In this document: positions 1-9,492 of the stretch, piece after piece | Layout of the letters: each line of letters opens with the position of its first letter | How positions within the stretch are numbered: position 1 is the first letter of the stretch | Assembly: GCA_964342525.1 (NCBI GenBank) | Contig: CAYFGQ010000004.1 | Span: 1 to 64,000 of the forward strand | Source: G963676205 sp964342525 | GTDB taxonomy: Bacteria; Campylobacterota; Campylobacteria; Campylobacterales; Arcobacteraceae | Length of the DNA: 64,000 nucleotides | Reading direction: 5' to 3' | The notes under the pieces: generated by a model | Told to the model about the DNA's origin: nothing | The model's input: only the letters and a program-made list of their open reading frames with translations | Databases searched by the model: none | Made by a program: the position numbers and the translations under genes

Positions 1-3
1 AAA

Positions 4-309
4 ATGTTAAAAAAACTAGCACTAATAATGTGTATCCCCTTAGTATTATTAGGAGATTCAAGCCCCAAACTAAAATACAAAGATATCTTTAAAAATATAG
101 AAAAAAGGGATAGTCTAAAAGAATATAATAAAAAAGAACGTTTACAAAAAATAGATCAAGAATCGCAAAAAATAATAGCAAATATAGAAGCTCTAATAAA
201 AAAGAAAAAACTAAAAAAAACAAAGAAGAAAAAAGTAAATAAAGAACAAAAAGAGAAACTTCAAGCAAAAATCGCAAAACAAAAAAATAAACTAAGTAGA
301 TTAAAATGA
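4..309 (+). CDS. small lysine-rich exported protein upstream of RHS toxin
   Basis: I do not recognise the family of this 101-residue protein. Residues 1-17 (two lysines, then a hydrophobic run ending LVLLG) look like a Sec signal peptide; Cys10 is not in a proper lipobox. The rest is charged and probably helical, with dense lysine pairs around residues 66-80. Its stop overlaps the start of the giant RHS gene by ATGA at 306-309, so translation is probably coupled. A role in export, anchoring or stability of that toxin is inference from position only. The start is at the window edge, so its ribosome site cannot be seen. Confidence 0.6.
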   Translation: MLKKLALIMCIPLVLLGDSSPKLKYKDIFKNIEKRDSLKEYNKKERLQKIDQESQKIIANIEALIKKKKLKKTKKKKVNKEQKEKLQAKIAKQKNKLSRLK

Positions 310-3300
310 GAATAATCTCTTTATTTTTTATATCCATAATAAGTCTATATTCAAATACAGTATCAAACCTAAATGGATCTTTGCTAGTAGATAATGGAGC
401 TTTAAACTATAATGTATCACTAAATATCCCATCAGGAAAAGCAGGTATAAAACCAGATATATCCCTACACTATAATTCAAATGCAGGTGATGGATATTTT
501 GGAATCGGTTGGTCTTTGAGTGGATTAAGTACAATTTCAAGATGTGGATCAAACTTAGCCCTTGATGGAATAAAAAGAGGTGTACAATATGATCTAGAAG
601 ATAATATATGTCTCGATGGGCAAAGATTAGTTCCTAAAAATGGTACAAATAATTGGGATCCAAATAGTGAATATAGAACAAAAATAGATACTTATTCTAA
701 AATCATTTATGATGGAGTTAATTTTAAAGTCTATACAAAATCAGGAGATATAAAAGAGTATATAAAAATAAATAAACTTTGGTACCTAAAAACAATAAAA
801 GATAGATACAATAATACAATCACCTATAATTATAATGATAACCCAAATGAAGTATTTCTTTTAAATATACAATATACAGACTATACAATAAAATTTAATT
901 ATCAAGATAGATTAGATACATATAGTGGATATCGTGATGGAGATAATATCAAAATTACAAAAAGAGTAAATCTAATTGAGATAAAAAAAGATACTACAGT
1001 CCTTAGAAAATATGAACTAAAATATAAAACACAAGATAGCACCATTGATAAATCTCAAATAGAAAGTATTGCAGAGTGTAGTGGTGAAAAATGTCTAAAA
1101 CCTCTAAAGATAGAATATTATGAAGAGAATTTTAGCTCAGGTATAAGCTCCTCAGTGTATCAAGTAAATGAAATTAGCCCAGGCTTAACCCAATGGGATA
1201 TCTTTACAAAAGATATGAATGGAGATGGATTAGCAGATATAGTACAAAAGTATGATGGGGATTATGGAAATATAGTAAAGGTTAAATACTATAGGGGAAG
1301 TGGATTTAGTGATCCTATAACATTAATCAATGACCCAACAGCATCTCAGTGGGATATATTATTAGAAGATATGAATGGAGATGGATTAGTAGATGTAATC
1401 CAAACAGATAAAAGTACAGGACATAAACTAAAAGTCTTATATAGCACAGGAAATGGTATAAGCTCTTCAGTATATCAGGTAAATGAAATTAGCCCAGGCT
1501 TAACCCAATGGGATATCTTTACAAAAGATATGANNNNNNNNNNNNNNNNNNNNNNNNNNNNNNNNNNNNNNNNNNNNNNNNNNNNNNNNNNNNNNNNNNN
1601 NNNNNNNNNNNNNNNNNNNNNNNNNNNNNNNNNAGGTTAAATACTATAGGGGAAGTGGATTTAGTGATCCTATAACATTAATCAATGAACCAACAGCATC
1701 CCAGTGGGATATATCATTAGAAGATATGAATGGAGATGGCTTAGTAGATGTAATCCAAACAGATAAAAGTACAGGACATAAGCTAAAAGTTTCATATAGT
1801 ACAGGAAATGGTATAAGTTCTTCAGTATATCAAGTAAATGAAATTAGCCCAGGCTTAACCCAATGGGATATCTTTACAAAAGATATGAATGGAGATGGAT
1901 TAGCAGATATAGTACAAAAGTATGATGGAATCCATGGAAATATAGTAAAGGTTAAATACAATAGGGGAAGTGGATTTAGTAATCCCATAACATTAATCAA
2001 TGAACCAACAGCATCCCAGTGGGATATATTATTAGAAGATATGAATGGAGATGGATTAGTAGATGTAATACAAACAGATAAAAGTACAGGACATAAACTA
2101 AAAGTTTCATATAATAAAAATAAGATCAATAATAAAATTAAAAAAATCACAGATTCCTTTGGTAACCAAATAGATATAGAGTATAAACGTTTATCCGATG
2201 AGACTATTTATACTAAATATAACGATACAAGCTCCCCAAATAGAGATATAAAAGGAGTAAAACAAGTAGTAAGCTCTGTATCAAGTAAAACATTAGATAA
2301 AGATATTGATAGTATAACTACATATACATATGAAGGCCTAAAAGTAAATCTAAGAGGTTTAGGCTCCTTAGGATTTGCAAAGATCACTTCTTTTAATAAT
2401 CTAAATAATATAAAAATAGAGACAACTTATAATCAAACATATCCTTTTGTAGGAATGGAAGATAATACTACTACTTATATGGGTGATAAAGAATTATCCT
2501 CTACACAAAATATATATAAAAAACAAATACAAGCTGATTATCCTGAAATTATTAGTATAAATCTATATGAAACAATAGAGAAAAATTATAATTATAATGA
2601 TGAAGGAATTAAAACTCACCTATCAACTATCACAACTACAAATGAAGAGATTGATAAATATGGAAATGTAGAACTAACAGTTTCTAAAACAGTAGATAAT
2701 ACTACAGGTGAAGTATTCAAAAAAACAATAACAAATACATATCTTCCAGAAGATAAAGATAATTGGATACTAGGTCGTCTACAAAGAGCCCGCGTAACCC
2801 ATGAAGCCCCTAATGTTGATCCAAAAACTAAAACTTCAAGTTTTACCTATGATAAAACAACAGGTATTCTTTTAAGTGAAACTATAGAACCTGATAGCAT
2901 TGATAAATGGTTTAAAAAAGAGTATACCTATTATGATAATGGTAATAGACGGACCGAGACTACTAGTGGTGCAGGTATACAAAGCAATACAACAACCTAT
3001 ACCTATGATCCCCAAGATAAATATATACAATCAATATCAAACACCATAGATGAAATTAAACATAAAATCTCAAAAACATACGATGATGAAGGTAACGTAA
3101 AAACTATCACCGATATAAATGGTTTAACAACATCATACGAATATGATAACTTTGGTAAAAAGATAAAAGAGATAAAAGCCGATGGTACATATACTGAATA
3201 TAAATATAGCTTTGATAGTTTAGATAATATCGATAATGTATATTATAAAATAGAAACAAAAACATTAGGCTTTAGTGATACTACAGTTTATTATAACTCT

Positions 3301-6300
3301 TTAGGTAAAGTAGTAGCTACAAAAAAAGCTGGATTTAAAGGGGATATTTATACCACAATAGAATATGATAAATTTGGAAATGTAGTAAAACAATCTTTGC
3401 CATACTATGAAGGGGAAAGCAAACAATATATAACAACAAAATTTGATAAATATAATAGGGTCGAAGAAACAAATAACTTAGGAACTATAGATAAATTTAG
3501 GTATGAAGATTTTACAACAACCCATGAAAACCATAATAAACAGGAAAAAGAAACCACAAAAAATGTACTAGGCAAAGTTACAAAAGTTGTAGATGCAAAA
3601 GGCTCCCTAGATGAATCAATAGTGACATATAAATACGATGCTTTAAGTAATCTAACTGATACCTATAATAGTGAAGATGAAAGTGGAATACATATTGAAC
3701 TTAAGTATGATGAATATGGATATAAAAAGACTCAAATCGACCCAGATATGGGTACATGGCATTATACCTATTATGCCTCAGGACAATTAAAAACTCAAAC
3801 AGATGCAAAAGGACAAACTACACATATTTCATATGATAAGCTAGGAAGAAAAATATCCGAGACTTTAAGTGATGGTAGTCTATCCACATGGAAATATGAT
3901 ACAGCACAAAATGGTATAGGACTAATCCATATAGAGATAAAAAAAGACTCTAATGAAAAAATAGTGTTCAAAAAAGAATATGCCTATGATCAATACTCAA
4001 GATTAAGCTCAATCACTACAACAATAGAAGATAAAACCTTTACAAAAAGTTATACATATGATCAATACGGAAGATTAAAAGATAAAACCCTATCAAATGA
4101 TTTCAAAGTAATAAATACCTATGATAATAATGGATACCTAATATCAATAAAATCCCCAAAAGAACAAATAGAAGATTTCGATGGTACACACTTTGTAAAC
4201 CTAGTAGTAGAATTATTAACAAGCTCAGAGTCACTATATGATGAATACCTAGAATACCAAGAAAAATCAAACTCCCTAAAACAAACAGCAAAAGAATATA
4301 AAGACCTAGCCCAAGAAAACCCAAATGAAAGTACAAGCCTTTTAAATGTAGCACAACAACTTGAAGCAAATGCCCTAGAGTATGAACTACAAGCAAAAGA
4401 AAGTCAACAACAATCAAATGAAAACCTAATTAAAGCAAATAATTATTTAGCCCAAGCAAATAATTACTACTCAACAGGAAATAATTCAATAGGTGACTTT
4501 TATGAAGACCTATATAATCAATATAAAGCATATAGTGATAATAAAAAAGAATTATCACAAAAATACCTAGAACTCTCAAAAGAAAATACCCCAAATACAC
4601 AGTTTTATTTAGATATATCCCAATTTTCATTATTAGAATCAATAGAAACAAGTACAATAGCAGATAACCTAAAACTAAGATCAGAACAACATAACTCAAA
4701 TGGTGAGATAACACAGGGATATATATTAGATAATAGTGAATTTAACTATTTTTATATGGCACTAGAATATAACTCAAAAGACCAAGCCATAAAAAACCTA
4801 GTAGGAAATGGACTAGTAAATACCCTAAAGCTAAATGATGATGGAACAATATCAAATATAACAACAGGATATAATGGCTTAAACCAAATAAGAGACTTAG
4901 AATTTCTATATGATAATTTAAATAACCTAGATACAAGATTAGATCATAAATTAGATACCCTACAAAGATATAAATATGATAATCTAAATAGAATAAAAAA
5001 CTATGAGAACTCAACAGCTTGGACAAATTATACTACTTCATATAGATATGATAAATCAGGAAATATAAAATATAAATCAGATGTAAGTAAAGATGAAGAT
5101 TATGAATATTACACAGGTACACATAGGGTAAAACAAGCAGGATCAAAAAGTTATACATATGATCTAAATGGAAATATGCTTACAAATGGTAGTACAGAAT
5201 TTACATATAATTCATTTAATAAAAATAAAACAATCAGCACAAAAGATCATAATATATCTTTTTATTACGATACAAATAAACAAAGATATAAAAAGACTCA
5301 AATAAAACTAGGATCAACAGATACCACTACAACTTACTATATGGATAAATCCTATGAGTATATATCTTCATCAAATGGAAATAAAGAGAGATACTTTATC
5401 TATGTAGATGGAAAGGTGATATCCATCTATACAAAAGATCTATCAAATACTACTTTGTCAAATACAAAATACCTACACTATGATTCACTAAACTCAATAG
5501 ATACAATAACAAATAATATAGGTGAAGTAAAAGCAAGGATGTCATATACCCCATTTGGTAAAAAGATAGAACCAGATGAAGAGGGAAAAGAAAAAGAAAA
5601 CCCATCATATACAAATAGGGGATATACAGGACATGAACATATAGAGAATACAGATTATATACATATGAATGCACGTATCTATGATCCTGATATTGGAAGG
5701 TTTATGTCAGCTGATACAATGATCCCATATATGTATAATTCTCAATCTTTTAATAGATACTCCTATGTAAGGAATAATCCGTTAAAATATATAGATCCTA
5801 CAGGGCATTGGGGCTGGAGTCCTAGAAAGATTATAAAAAAAGCTACAAGAACTGTAAAGAAAGTAGTAAAAGCCCATGTAAATGTAGTTAAGAAAGTTAA
5901 GGCTGAGGCTAAGAGATTTGAGACTAAGCATAGGGCTGAGTTGAAGGCAGCAGCTGTTATAGCAGTGAGTGCCGCAGTTGGAAACTATGCTATGACACTT
6001 AATTATGGTGCAATAGTAGCAGGTGCAATGGCTGGTACAGCAGGAGGTATAGTTGGAACTAAGATAAATGGAGGCTCTTGGAGTGATGCATTTGATGCTG
6101 GTCTTAAGGGTGCTGTTATTGGAGCTATTTCTGCTGGGGTAGCAGATGGTGTAGCTAATGGGACTGGTGATTTATTTGGCATTGGTGCTGATGCTGGACA
6201 TAAAGCTAGTTTTTTCTCTGGACATACTGGAGCTGCTGCTTTTAAGGCTGTGGCTCATGGAATATCTAGGGCTGCTATTGCTAAAGCTCAGGGGAATAAT

Positions 6301-6798
6301 ACCTCTTCTGCTTTTTGGGCTGGATTTGTAGCTTCTGGATTTGCTGCTCCTGGGGATATGGATCCTTTATCTGGAACTATGGCTACAGCTGTTTTATCTG
6401 GGACTACTTCTGTTATTACTGGTGGGAAGTTTAGTAATGGGGCTATGACTGGAGCTTTTGTACATATGTTTAATAGTTTGGGTTCTAAAGCAGCTAAATC
6501 AGCAGGAGGACAAGCTACTTCAAATGCTTTAAATACAGATGAAGCTTTAGAACGAATTATTAGAAGTGGTGTAGAAGAGTCAATTTCAGGTGCAATGACA
6601 GGTGCTGCAGTGGGGGCTGTTGCTGATGATATAGGTGCGGTAGTTGGTGCATATATAGGAGCGAGGGTAGGTTTTGCATATGGTATTGCAAAACAAGCAA
6701 TCCTTGAAGCTTTTCCAGCTTATCATAGTTATCGTGAGGTTAAAGAAATAGCAATTGGTACAACTCAAGGTTATATTGAACATCAAATAGGGAAATAA
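306..6798 (+). CDS. secreted SpvB/VCBS/YD-repeat RHS polymorphic toxin (interrupted by assembly gap)
   Basis: A giant protein of at least about 2150 residues. Order: signal peptide (about residues 1-15); SpvB-type domain (NLNGSLLVDNGALNYNVSL, then GIGWSLSGLSTISR); tandem VCBS/FG-GAP repeats with Ca-binding DMNGDGLADI/DMNGDGLVDV loops; long YD-repeat shell (YDKFGNVV-type motifs); an inserted helical Gln/Asn-rich stretch (about 4200-4700); RHS-associated core (RGYTGHEHIENTDYIHMNARIYDPDIGRF, ending YIDPTGHWGW); then a Gly/Ala-rich variable tip. Known RHS proteins encapsulate and deliver such tips. The reading frame changes across the 100-N gap, but a 60-base gap (plus multiples of 315) restores one frame, so I treat both halves as one gene. 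The tip (GAMTGAAVGAVADDIGAVVG) resembles a glycine zipper, suggesting membrane attack (inference). Confidence 0.85.
1140..2124 (+). repeat. 315-bp tandem repeats encoding VCBS/FG-GAP units
   Basis: Three near-identical 105-codon units start at 1140, 1455 and 1810. Each opens with GISSSVYQVN and carries two DMNGDG calcium-loop motifs, so each contributes two beta-propeller-type blades. The second unit contains the N gap. Start-to-start spacing is 315 bp for units 1-2 but 355 bp for units 2-3, an excess of exactly 40 bases explained by the arbitrary 100-N filler. More units may be collapsed in the gap. Confidence 0.9.
1534..1633. other. assembly gap of 100 N inside the tandem repeat
   Basis: Exactly 100 N, the usual scaffold filler for a gap of unknown size. 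Aligning flanks to the first repeat unit, the missing piece corresponds to 1219-1278 of that unit, i.e. 60 bases, or 60 plus n times 315 if whole units were collapsed. Both options restore the reading frame. Confidence 0.95.
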
Positions 6799-6974
6799 TG
6801 AAGATAATTAAAGTAGTTATAATAATTATACTTTTAGTTTTAGGTATTAATATTAAAAATATGTATTTTTCAGAAATGTATGGATCTTCCCCAACTTCAT
6901 TATGGGAAGTGGCTTTTTTAGCTATATTAATAATTTATTTTTTTAATAAATATAAGAAAGAAAACAAAAAGTAA
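6798..6974 (+). CDS. 58-residue two-helix membrane protein, candidate immunity protein of the RHS toxin
   Basis: ATG at 6798 overlaps the toxin stop (TAATG), so translation is coupled. The product has a Lys-start hydrophobic helix (about residues 4-17), a short polar loop (SEMYGSSPTS), and a second hydrophobic helix (about 35-50) with a basic tail ending in KKENKK. I know no family match. Position directly after a polymorphic toxin tip is the standard place for the cognate immunity gene, and a small inner-membrane protein fits a membrane-active tip. Function is inference. Confidence 0.65.
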   Translation: MKIIKVVIIIILLVLGINIKNMYFSEMYGSSPTSLWEVAFLAILIIYFFNKYKKENKK

Positions 6975-6997
6975 GAAATAAATAAATGGACATATCG

Positions 6998-7020
6998 AGG
7001 GGCAGGTGATAACGATAACT
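6998..7020 (+). repeat. diverged REP-like element (copy 1)
   Basis: AGGGGCAGGTG followed by two tandem GATAAC hexamers. Same architecture as the main REP family in this locus (AGGGTCAGGTG plus two ATGCTA hexamers) but with different hexamers. Confidence 0.5.
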
Positions 7021-7054
7021 TAATTATTATAAGTCACTTCCAAGACAAAATATA

Positions 7055-7077
7055 AGGGTCAGGTGATGCTAATGCTA
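7055..7077 (+). repeat. REP-like element (copy 2)
   Basis: AGGGTCAGGTG, then G/ATGCTA/ATGCTA. Identical over 23 bases to copies at 7109 and 8523 and, with one mismatch, to the inverted copy at 9373. No strong internal hairpin was seen; pairing is probably between inverted copies. Confidence 0.8.
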
Positions 7078-7103
7078 AAGCTCAGGGAAATGATACTACT
7101 AGG
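7071..7103 (+). pseudogene. short relic of an RHS C-terminal module
   Basis: The bases between two REP copies encode AKAQGNDTTR, closely matching AKAQGNNTSS in the intact RHS tip (about 6280-6307) and AKAQGNKTSS in the orphan cassette. It appears to be a fragment left by REP insertion or deletion in a former RHS cassette. Only about 30 bases support it. Confidence 0.45.
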
Positions 7104-7108
7104 ATATA

Positions 7109-7131
7109 AGGGTCAGGTGATGCTAATGCTA
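7109..7131 (+). repeat. REP-like element (copy 3)
   Basis: Second perfect direct copy of the 23-base element, 54 bp after the copy at 7055. The preceding bases ATA are also shared, so the repeat may be slightly longer than 23 bases. Confidence 0.8.
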
Positions 7132-7171
7132 CTAATATCTTAATAGTAAATATTAATTTTGTTGCTAAAAT

Positions 7172-7345
7172 AAAAGGGGACAGGCTACTTTTTAAAGAAA
7201 AGCCCTAAAACAGGGGAGGTAATTCCTTTTTTCCCTCTTTTCTTTTTCTTCTTTCATAAAACTTTTTAGCAACTAAATTTCAATATACTTAGTACTTTAT
7301 TTTTTTAATAATTAGAATAAAATTTAAAGTAGCCTGTCCCCTTTT
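7172..7345. repeat. inverted-repeat element with GGGGACAGGCTACTTT termini
   Basis: The left end AAAAGGGGACAGGCTACTTT (7172-7191) reappears inverted at 7325-7345, giving a roughly 170-bp non-coding element. Just outside the left end, GTTGCTAAAA (7161-7170) also recurs inverted at 7264-7273. The head GGGGACAG resembles the other REP-like elements here. The right end abuts exactly the point where the orphan RHS cassette begins (7351). Confidence 0.65.
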
Positions 7346-7351
7346 TTTTTT

Positions 7352-8008
7352 AAGGGTGCTGTTATTGGTGCTATTTCTGCTGGGGTGGCAGATGGTATTG
7401 GTGATTATTATGGGCATGATGTAAGCTTTATTAATGGAGGTGCTGGACAGGCTACTAAAAAAGCTATAGCACATGGTGTGAGTAGGGCTGCTATTGCTAA
7501 AGCTCAAGGGAATAAGACAAGTTCCGCTTTTTGGGCTGGATTTGTGGCTTCGGGATTTGCTGCTCCTAAGGATATGGATCCTTTTGTTGGGACTATGGCT
7601 ACAGCTGCTTTATCTGGGACTACTTCTGTGATTACTGGTGGTAAGTTTTCTAATGGCGCTATGACTGGGGCTTTTGTGCATATGTTTAATAGTATTGGAG
7701 GTATGTTAACTCATATTAATGAAAATCAAAGAATAAATTCTATGGAGCCCGACCAGTTTAGAGATGAGATGAATTTTAGTGGTACTGATTACGAAGTAAA
7801 AATTGCAAAATATTCATTACATAAACAATTACGAAAGCCATTCGTATATGATATGGATAATGCAAGGATTAATGCACCTGTTGGTTATCTTAGATCAGAT
7901 GCTACAGATGCTCTTAATGTAGTTCAATATATGGATACATCTTCTGGTTATAAATATGAGTATAATTGTAGTAGTGTTAGTAGTTGTAATGTAAAGGTTT
8001 ATAAATGA
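7352..8008 (+). pseudogene. orphan RHS C-terminal toxin cassette without N-terminus
   Basis: Reading from KGAVIGAISAGVADG to about MFNSIGG, this matches the tip-proximal part of the intact RHS gene at about 87 percent by eye, then diverges into a different roughly 100-residue tip (MLTHINENQR ... SSCNVKVYK, with a Cys pair near the end). The frame is open from 7328 but has no ATG; the first possible start is GTG at 7385. There is no signal peptide or RHS shell. Such displaced cassettes are known in polymorphic toxin loci and can replace the active tip by recombination through the shared segment. Tip activity is unrecognised. Confidence 0.75.
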
Positions 8009-8475
8009 TTAGATTAATGATAATTGTAATTTTTGTAATTAATTCGTTATTTGCAATTAGTGAAGACGATAACAAATATATTTATGTTGAAACAAAACAA
8101 TGTTTTATTCCTATTCCTAAGTTTTTAGAAAAAGGTAATGTTGGTAAGCCATTTGAATATAATTATAATTATACAAATCCAAAAAATATGGCTATGAACT
8201 CATTAAGAGTTTTTTATGATAATGAAGAAAATTATAATTCATATATAGAAAAATGGCTTAAATATATTCCTAAACAAAAATTAGAAAAAAAGCAATCATT
8301 GAATGGTTTTACAATTGCTCATATTAAAGATATAGAATATAGCGATATAAATCATATTCTTTATTATAATGATATGATTATTACAATGATAAATTTTAAT
8401 GAAAATGAATTAAATCATTTAATTGATTATTGTAATAAGACAAAAAAAGGTAAAAGGGGACAGTCGCCACCTTAA
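8005..8475 (+). CDS. candidate immunity protein of the orphan RHS cassette
   Basis: 156 residues, starting in an ATGA overlap with the orphan tip. Residues 1-17 form a hydrophobic signal peptide ending LFAIS, so the mature protein is probably periplasmic. The body is acidic and Asn/Tyr-rich with two cysteines (TKQCFIP and DYCNKTK). I know no family. Position right after a toxin tip suggests immunity. The last residues (KRGQSPP) are read through an AAAAGGGGACAG repeat, so the original C-terminus may have been replaced. Confidence 0.6.
   Translation: MIRLMIIVIFVINSLFAISEDDNKYIYVETKQCFIPIPKFLEKGNVGKPFEYNYNYTNPKNMAMNSLRVFYDNEENYNSYIEKWLKYIPKQKLEKKQSLNGFTIAHIKDIEYSDINHILYYNDMIITMINFNENELNHLIDYCNKTKKGKRGQSPP
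8452..8475 (+). repeat. REP-like element of the GGGGACAG type
   Basis: AAAAGGGGACAG followed by TCGCCACC. It shares the head of the inverted pair at 7172/7345 but has a different tail. It supplies the last codons of the orphan immunity gene. Confidence 0.5.
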
Positions 8476-8522
8476 AAAAGCTTGAAATTTGAAAATTTCT
8501 ATAAACTAATAAAACAAATATG

Positions 8523-8545
8523 AGGGTCAGGTGATGCTAATGCTA
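8523..8545 (+). repeat. REP-like element (copy 4), upstream boundary of the transposase
   Basis: A perfect 23-base copy of the 7055 element, 58 bp before the transposase start. With the inverted copy at 9373 it brackets the gene. Confidence 0.8.
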
Positions 8546-8602
8546 TAAAAAGAATAAATCAGATAGACTTTTAAAAGATACAATAAAATAAGTGAGTAAT
8601 AT

Positions 8603-9391
8603 ATGCCAAGAAGACCAAGAATAGAGATACCGGGATATTATCATATTATTAATAGAGGAGTAGAAAGAAGAAAAGTATTTCTAAAAAAAGAAGATTTTGA
8701 ATACTTCTTAGAACTTTTATGTAGTGAATCAAAAAACTACTCAATTATAATTCATAATTATTGTTTAATGGATAATCATTACCATTTATTTATACAATTG
8801 CAAGAAGAGAATCTTTCAAAGTTTATGAGACAAATAAATAGTAGATATGCAATTTATTTTAATAAAACATATAAAAGATCAGGACATTTGTGGCAAGGAA
8901 GATTTCAATCTAAGATGATCACTGATGAAGCATATTTTTATACATTAATTCGATATATAGAACAAAATCCTCTTAAAGCAAAAATAGTAAGAAATATAGA
9001 AGAATATCCATATAGTTCTGCACATCATTTTTTTAATGTCTCCCTCAATGAATGCCTAAAAGATTCATGGATCAAAAACTATTATCAAAATGATTTTGAA
9101 TCAATTAAAACATTTCTTAATACACCATTTGATTCAGATGAATTATTAGAACTAAAAAAAGCTTCAAATTTAGTGGAAGCACCAAATATTATAAAGAAAT
9201 TAAGTGAAGAAGAACTTATATCTATTTTATCAAAATCAAAAGATACTAAAGAAAGAAATAGTTTAATTTTAAAAGCTTATGAAAAAGGGTATTCTCAACA
9301 TAAAATAGCTAAAGTATTAGAGTTAAATCAAGCAACAGTCCAAAGAATTATCAAAAGAACTAGAGGGAATAATAGCATTAGGATCACCTGA
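8603..9391 (+). CDS. REP-associated tyrosine (Y1/HUH) transposase
   Basis: 262 residues. N-terminal MPRRPRIEIPGYYHIINRG is typical of the Y1_Tnp/RAYT group. The metal-binding HUH motif is His59-Tyr60-His61 (MDNHYHLF), and the nucleophile is probably Tyr118 (LIRYIEQNPLKA). The GHLWQGRFQS segment is also conserved in the family. Residues about 220-257 form a helix-turn-helix (KGYSQHKIAKVLELNQATVQ). It should nick and join single-stranded DNA at REP hairpins. The last codons (SIRIT) and the stop are read from the downstream inverted REP itself. Confidence 0.85.
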   Translation: MPRRPRIEIPGYYHIINRGVERRKVFLKKEDFEYFLELLCSESKNYSIIIHNYCLMDNHYHLFIQLQEENLSKFMRQINSRYAIYFNKTYKRSGHLWQGRFQSKMITDEAYFYTLIRYIEQNPLKAKIVRNIEEYPYSSAHHFFNVSLNECLKDSWIKNYYQNDFESIKTFLNTPFDSDELLELKKASNLVEAPNIIKKLSEEELISILSKSKDTKERNSLILKAYEKGYSQHKIAKVLELNQATVQRIIKRTRGNNSIRIT

Positions 9392-9395
9392 CCCT
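9373..9395 (-). repeat. REP-like element (copy 5, inverted), downstream boundary of the transposase
   Basis: On the minus strand it reads AGGGTCAGGTGAT, CCTA, ATGCTA; one mismatch to the other copies. It overlaps the transposase stop codon (TGA at 9389-9391). Confidence 0.8.
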
Positions 9396-9432
9396 AATAC
9401 TTGATACTTATCTCTACCTTAAAAAACAAACA

Positions 9433-9476
9433 TTGACAATAGTATTTAATAGTAGTATAATTTAATAGTATTTAAT
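9433..9476 (+). promoter_or_regulatory. consensus sigma70 promoter with operator repeats for the mazF-type module
   Basis: TTGACA (9433-9438), 17-bp spacer, TATAAT (9456-9461). Two direct copies of TAGTATTTAAT (9440-9450 and 9466-9476, 26 bp apart) flank the -10 box, a plausible binding site for the antitoxin. AAGGA at 9482-9486 precedes the ATG at 9493. Confidence 0.8.
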
Positions 9477-9492
9477 TTACTAAGGATATATT

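Larger units (their letters stand above)
8523..9395 (+). mobile_element. REP-associated transposase unit bracketed by inverted REPs
   Basis: A single HUH transposase gene lies between REP copies in opposite orientation (8523-8545 forward, 9373-9395 reverse, 22 of 23 bases matching). This arrangement is typical of RAYT genes, single-copy domesticated relatives of IS200/IS605 transposases that recognise REP sequences. No target duplication was sought beyond the repeats. Confidence 0.7.

Noticed and set aside
306..1640. Separate 444-residue protein followed by a second 1690-residue protein
   Set aside because: The split follows from the arbitrary 100-N filler; a 60-base gap restores a single frame and the exact repeat period.
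1140..2124. CRISPR-like or satellite array
   Set aside because: The repeats are in-frame protein-coding VCBS units without spacers. No CRISPR array was found in the window.
6975..9400. Prophage or integrative element
   Set aside because: Only a REP-associated transposase and toxin cassettes are present; no integrase, phage structural genes or tRNA attachment site.
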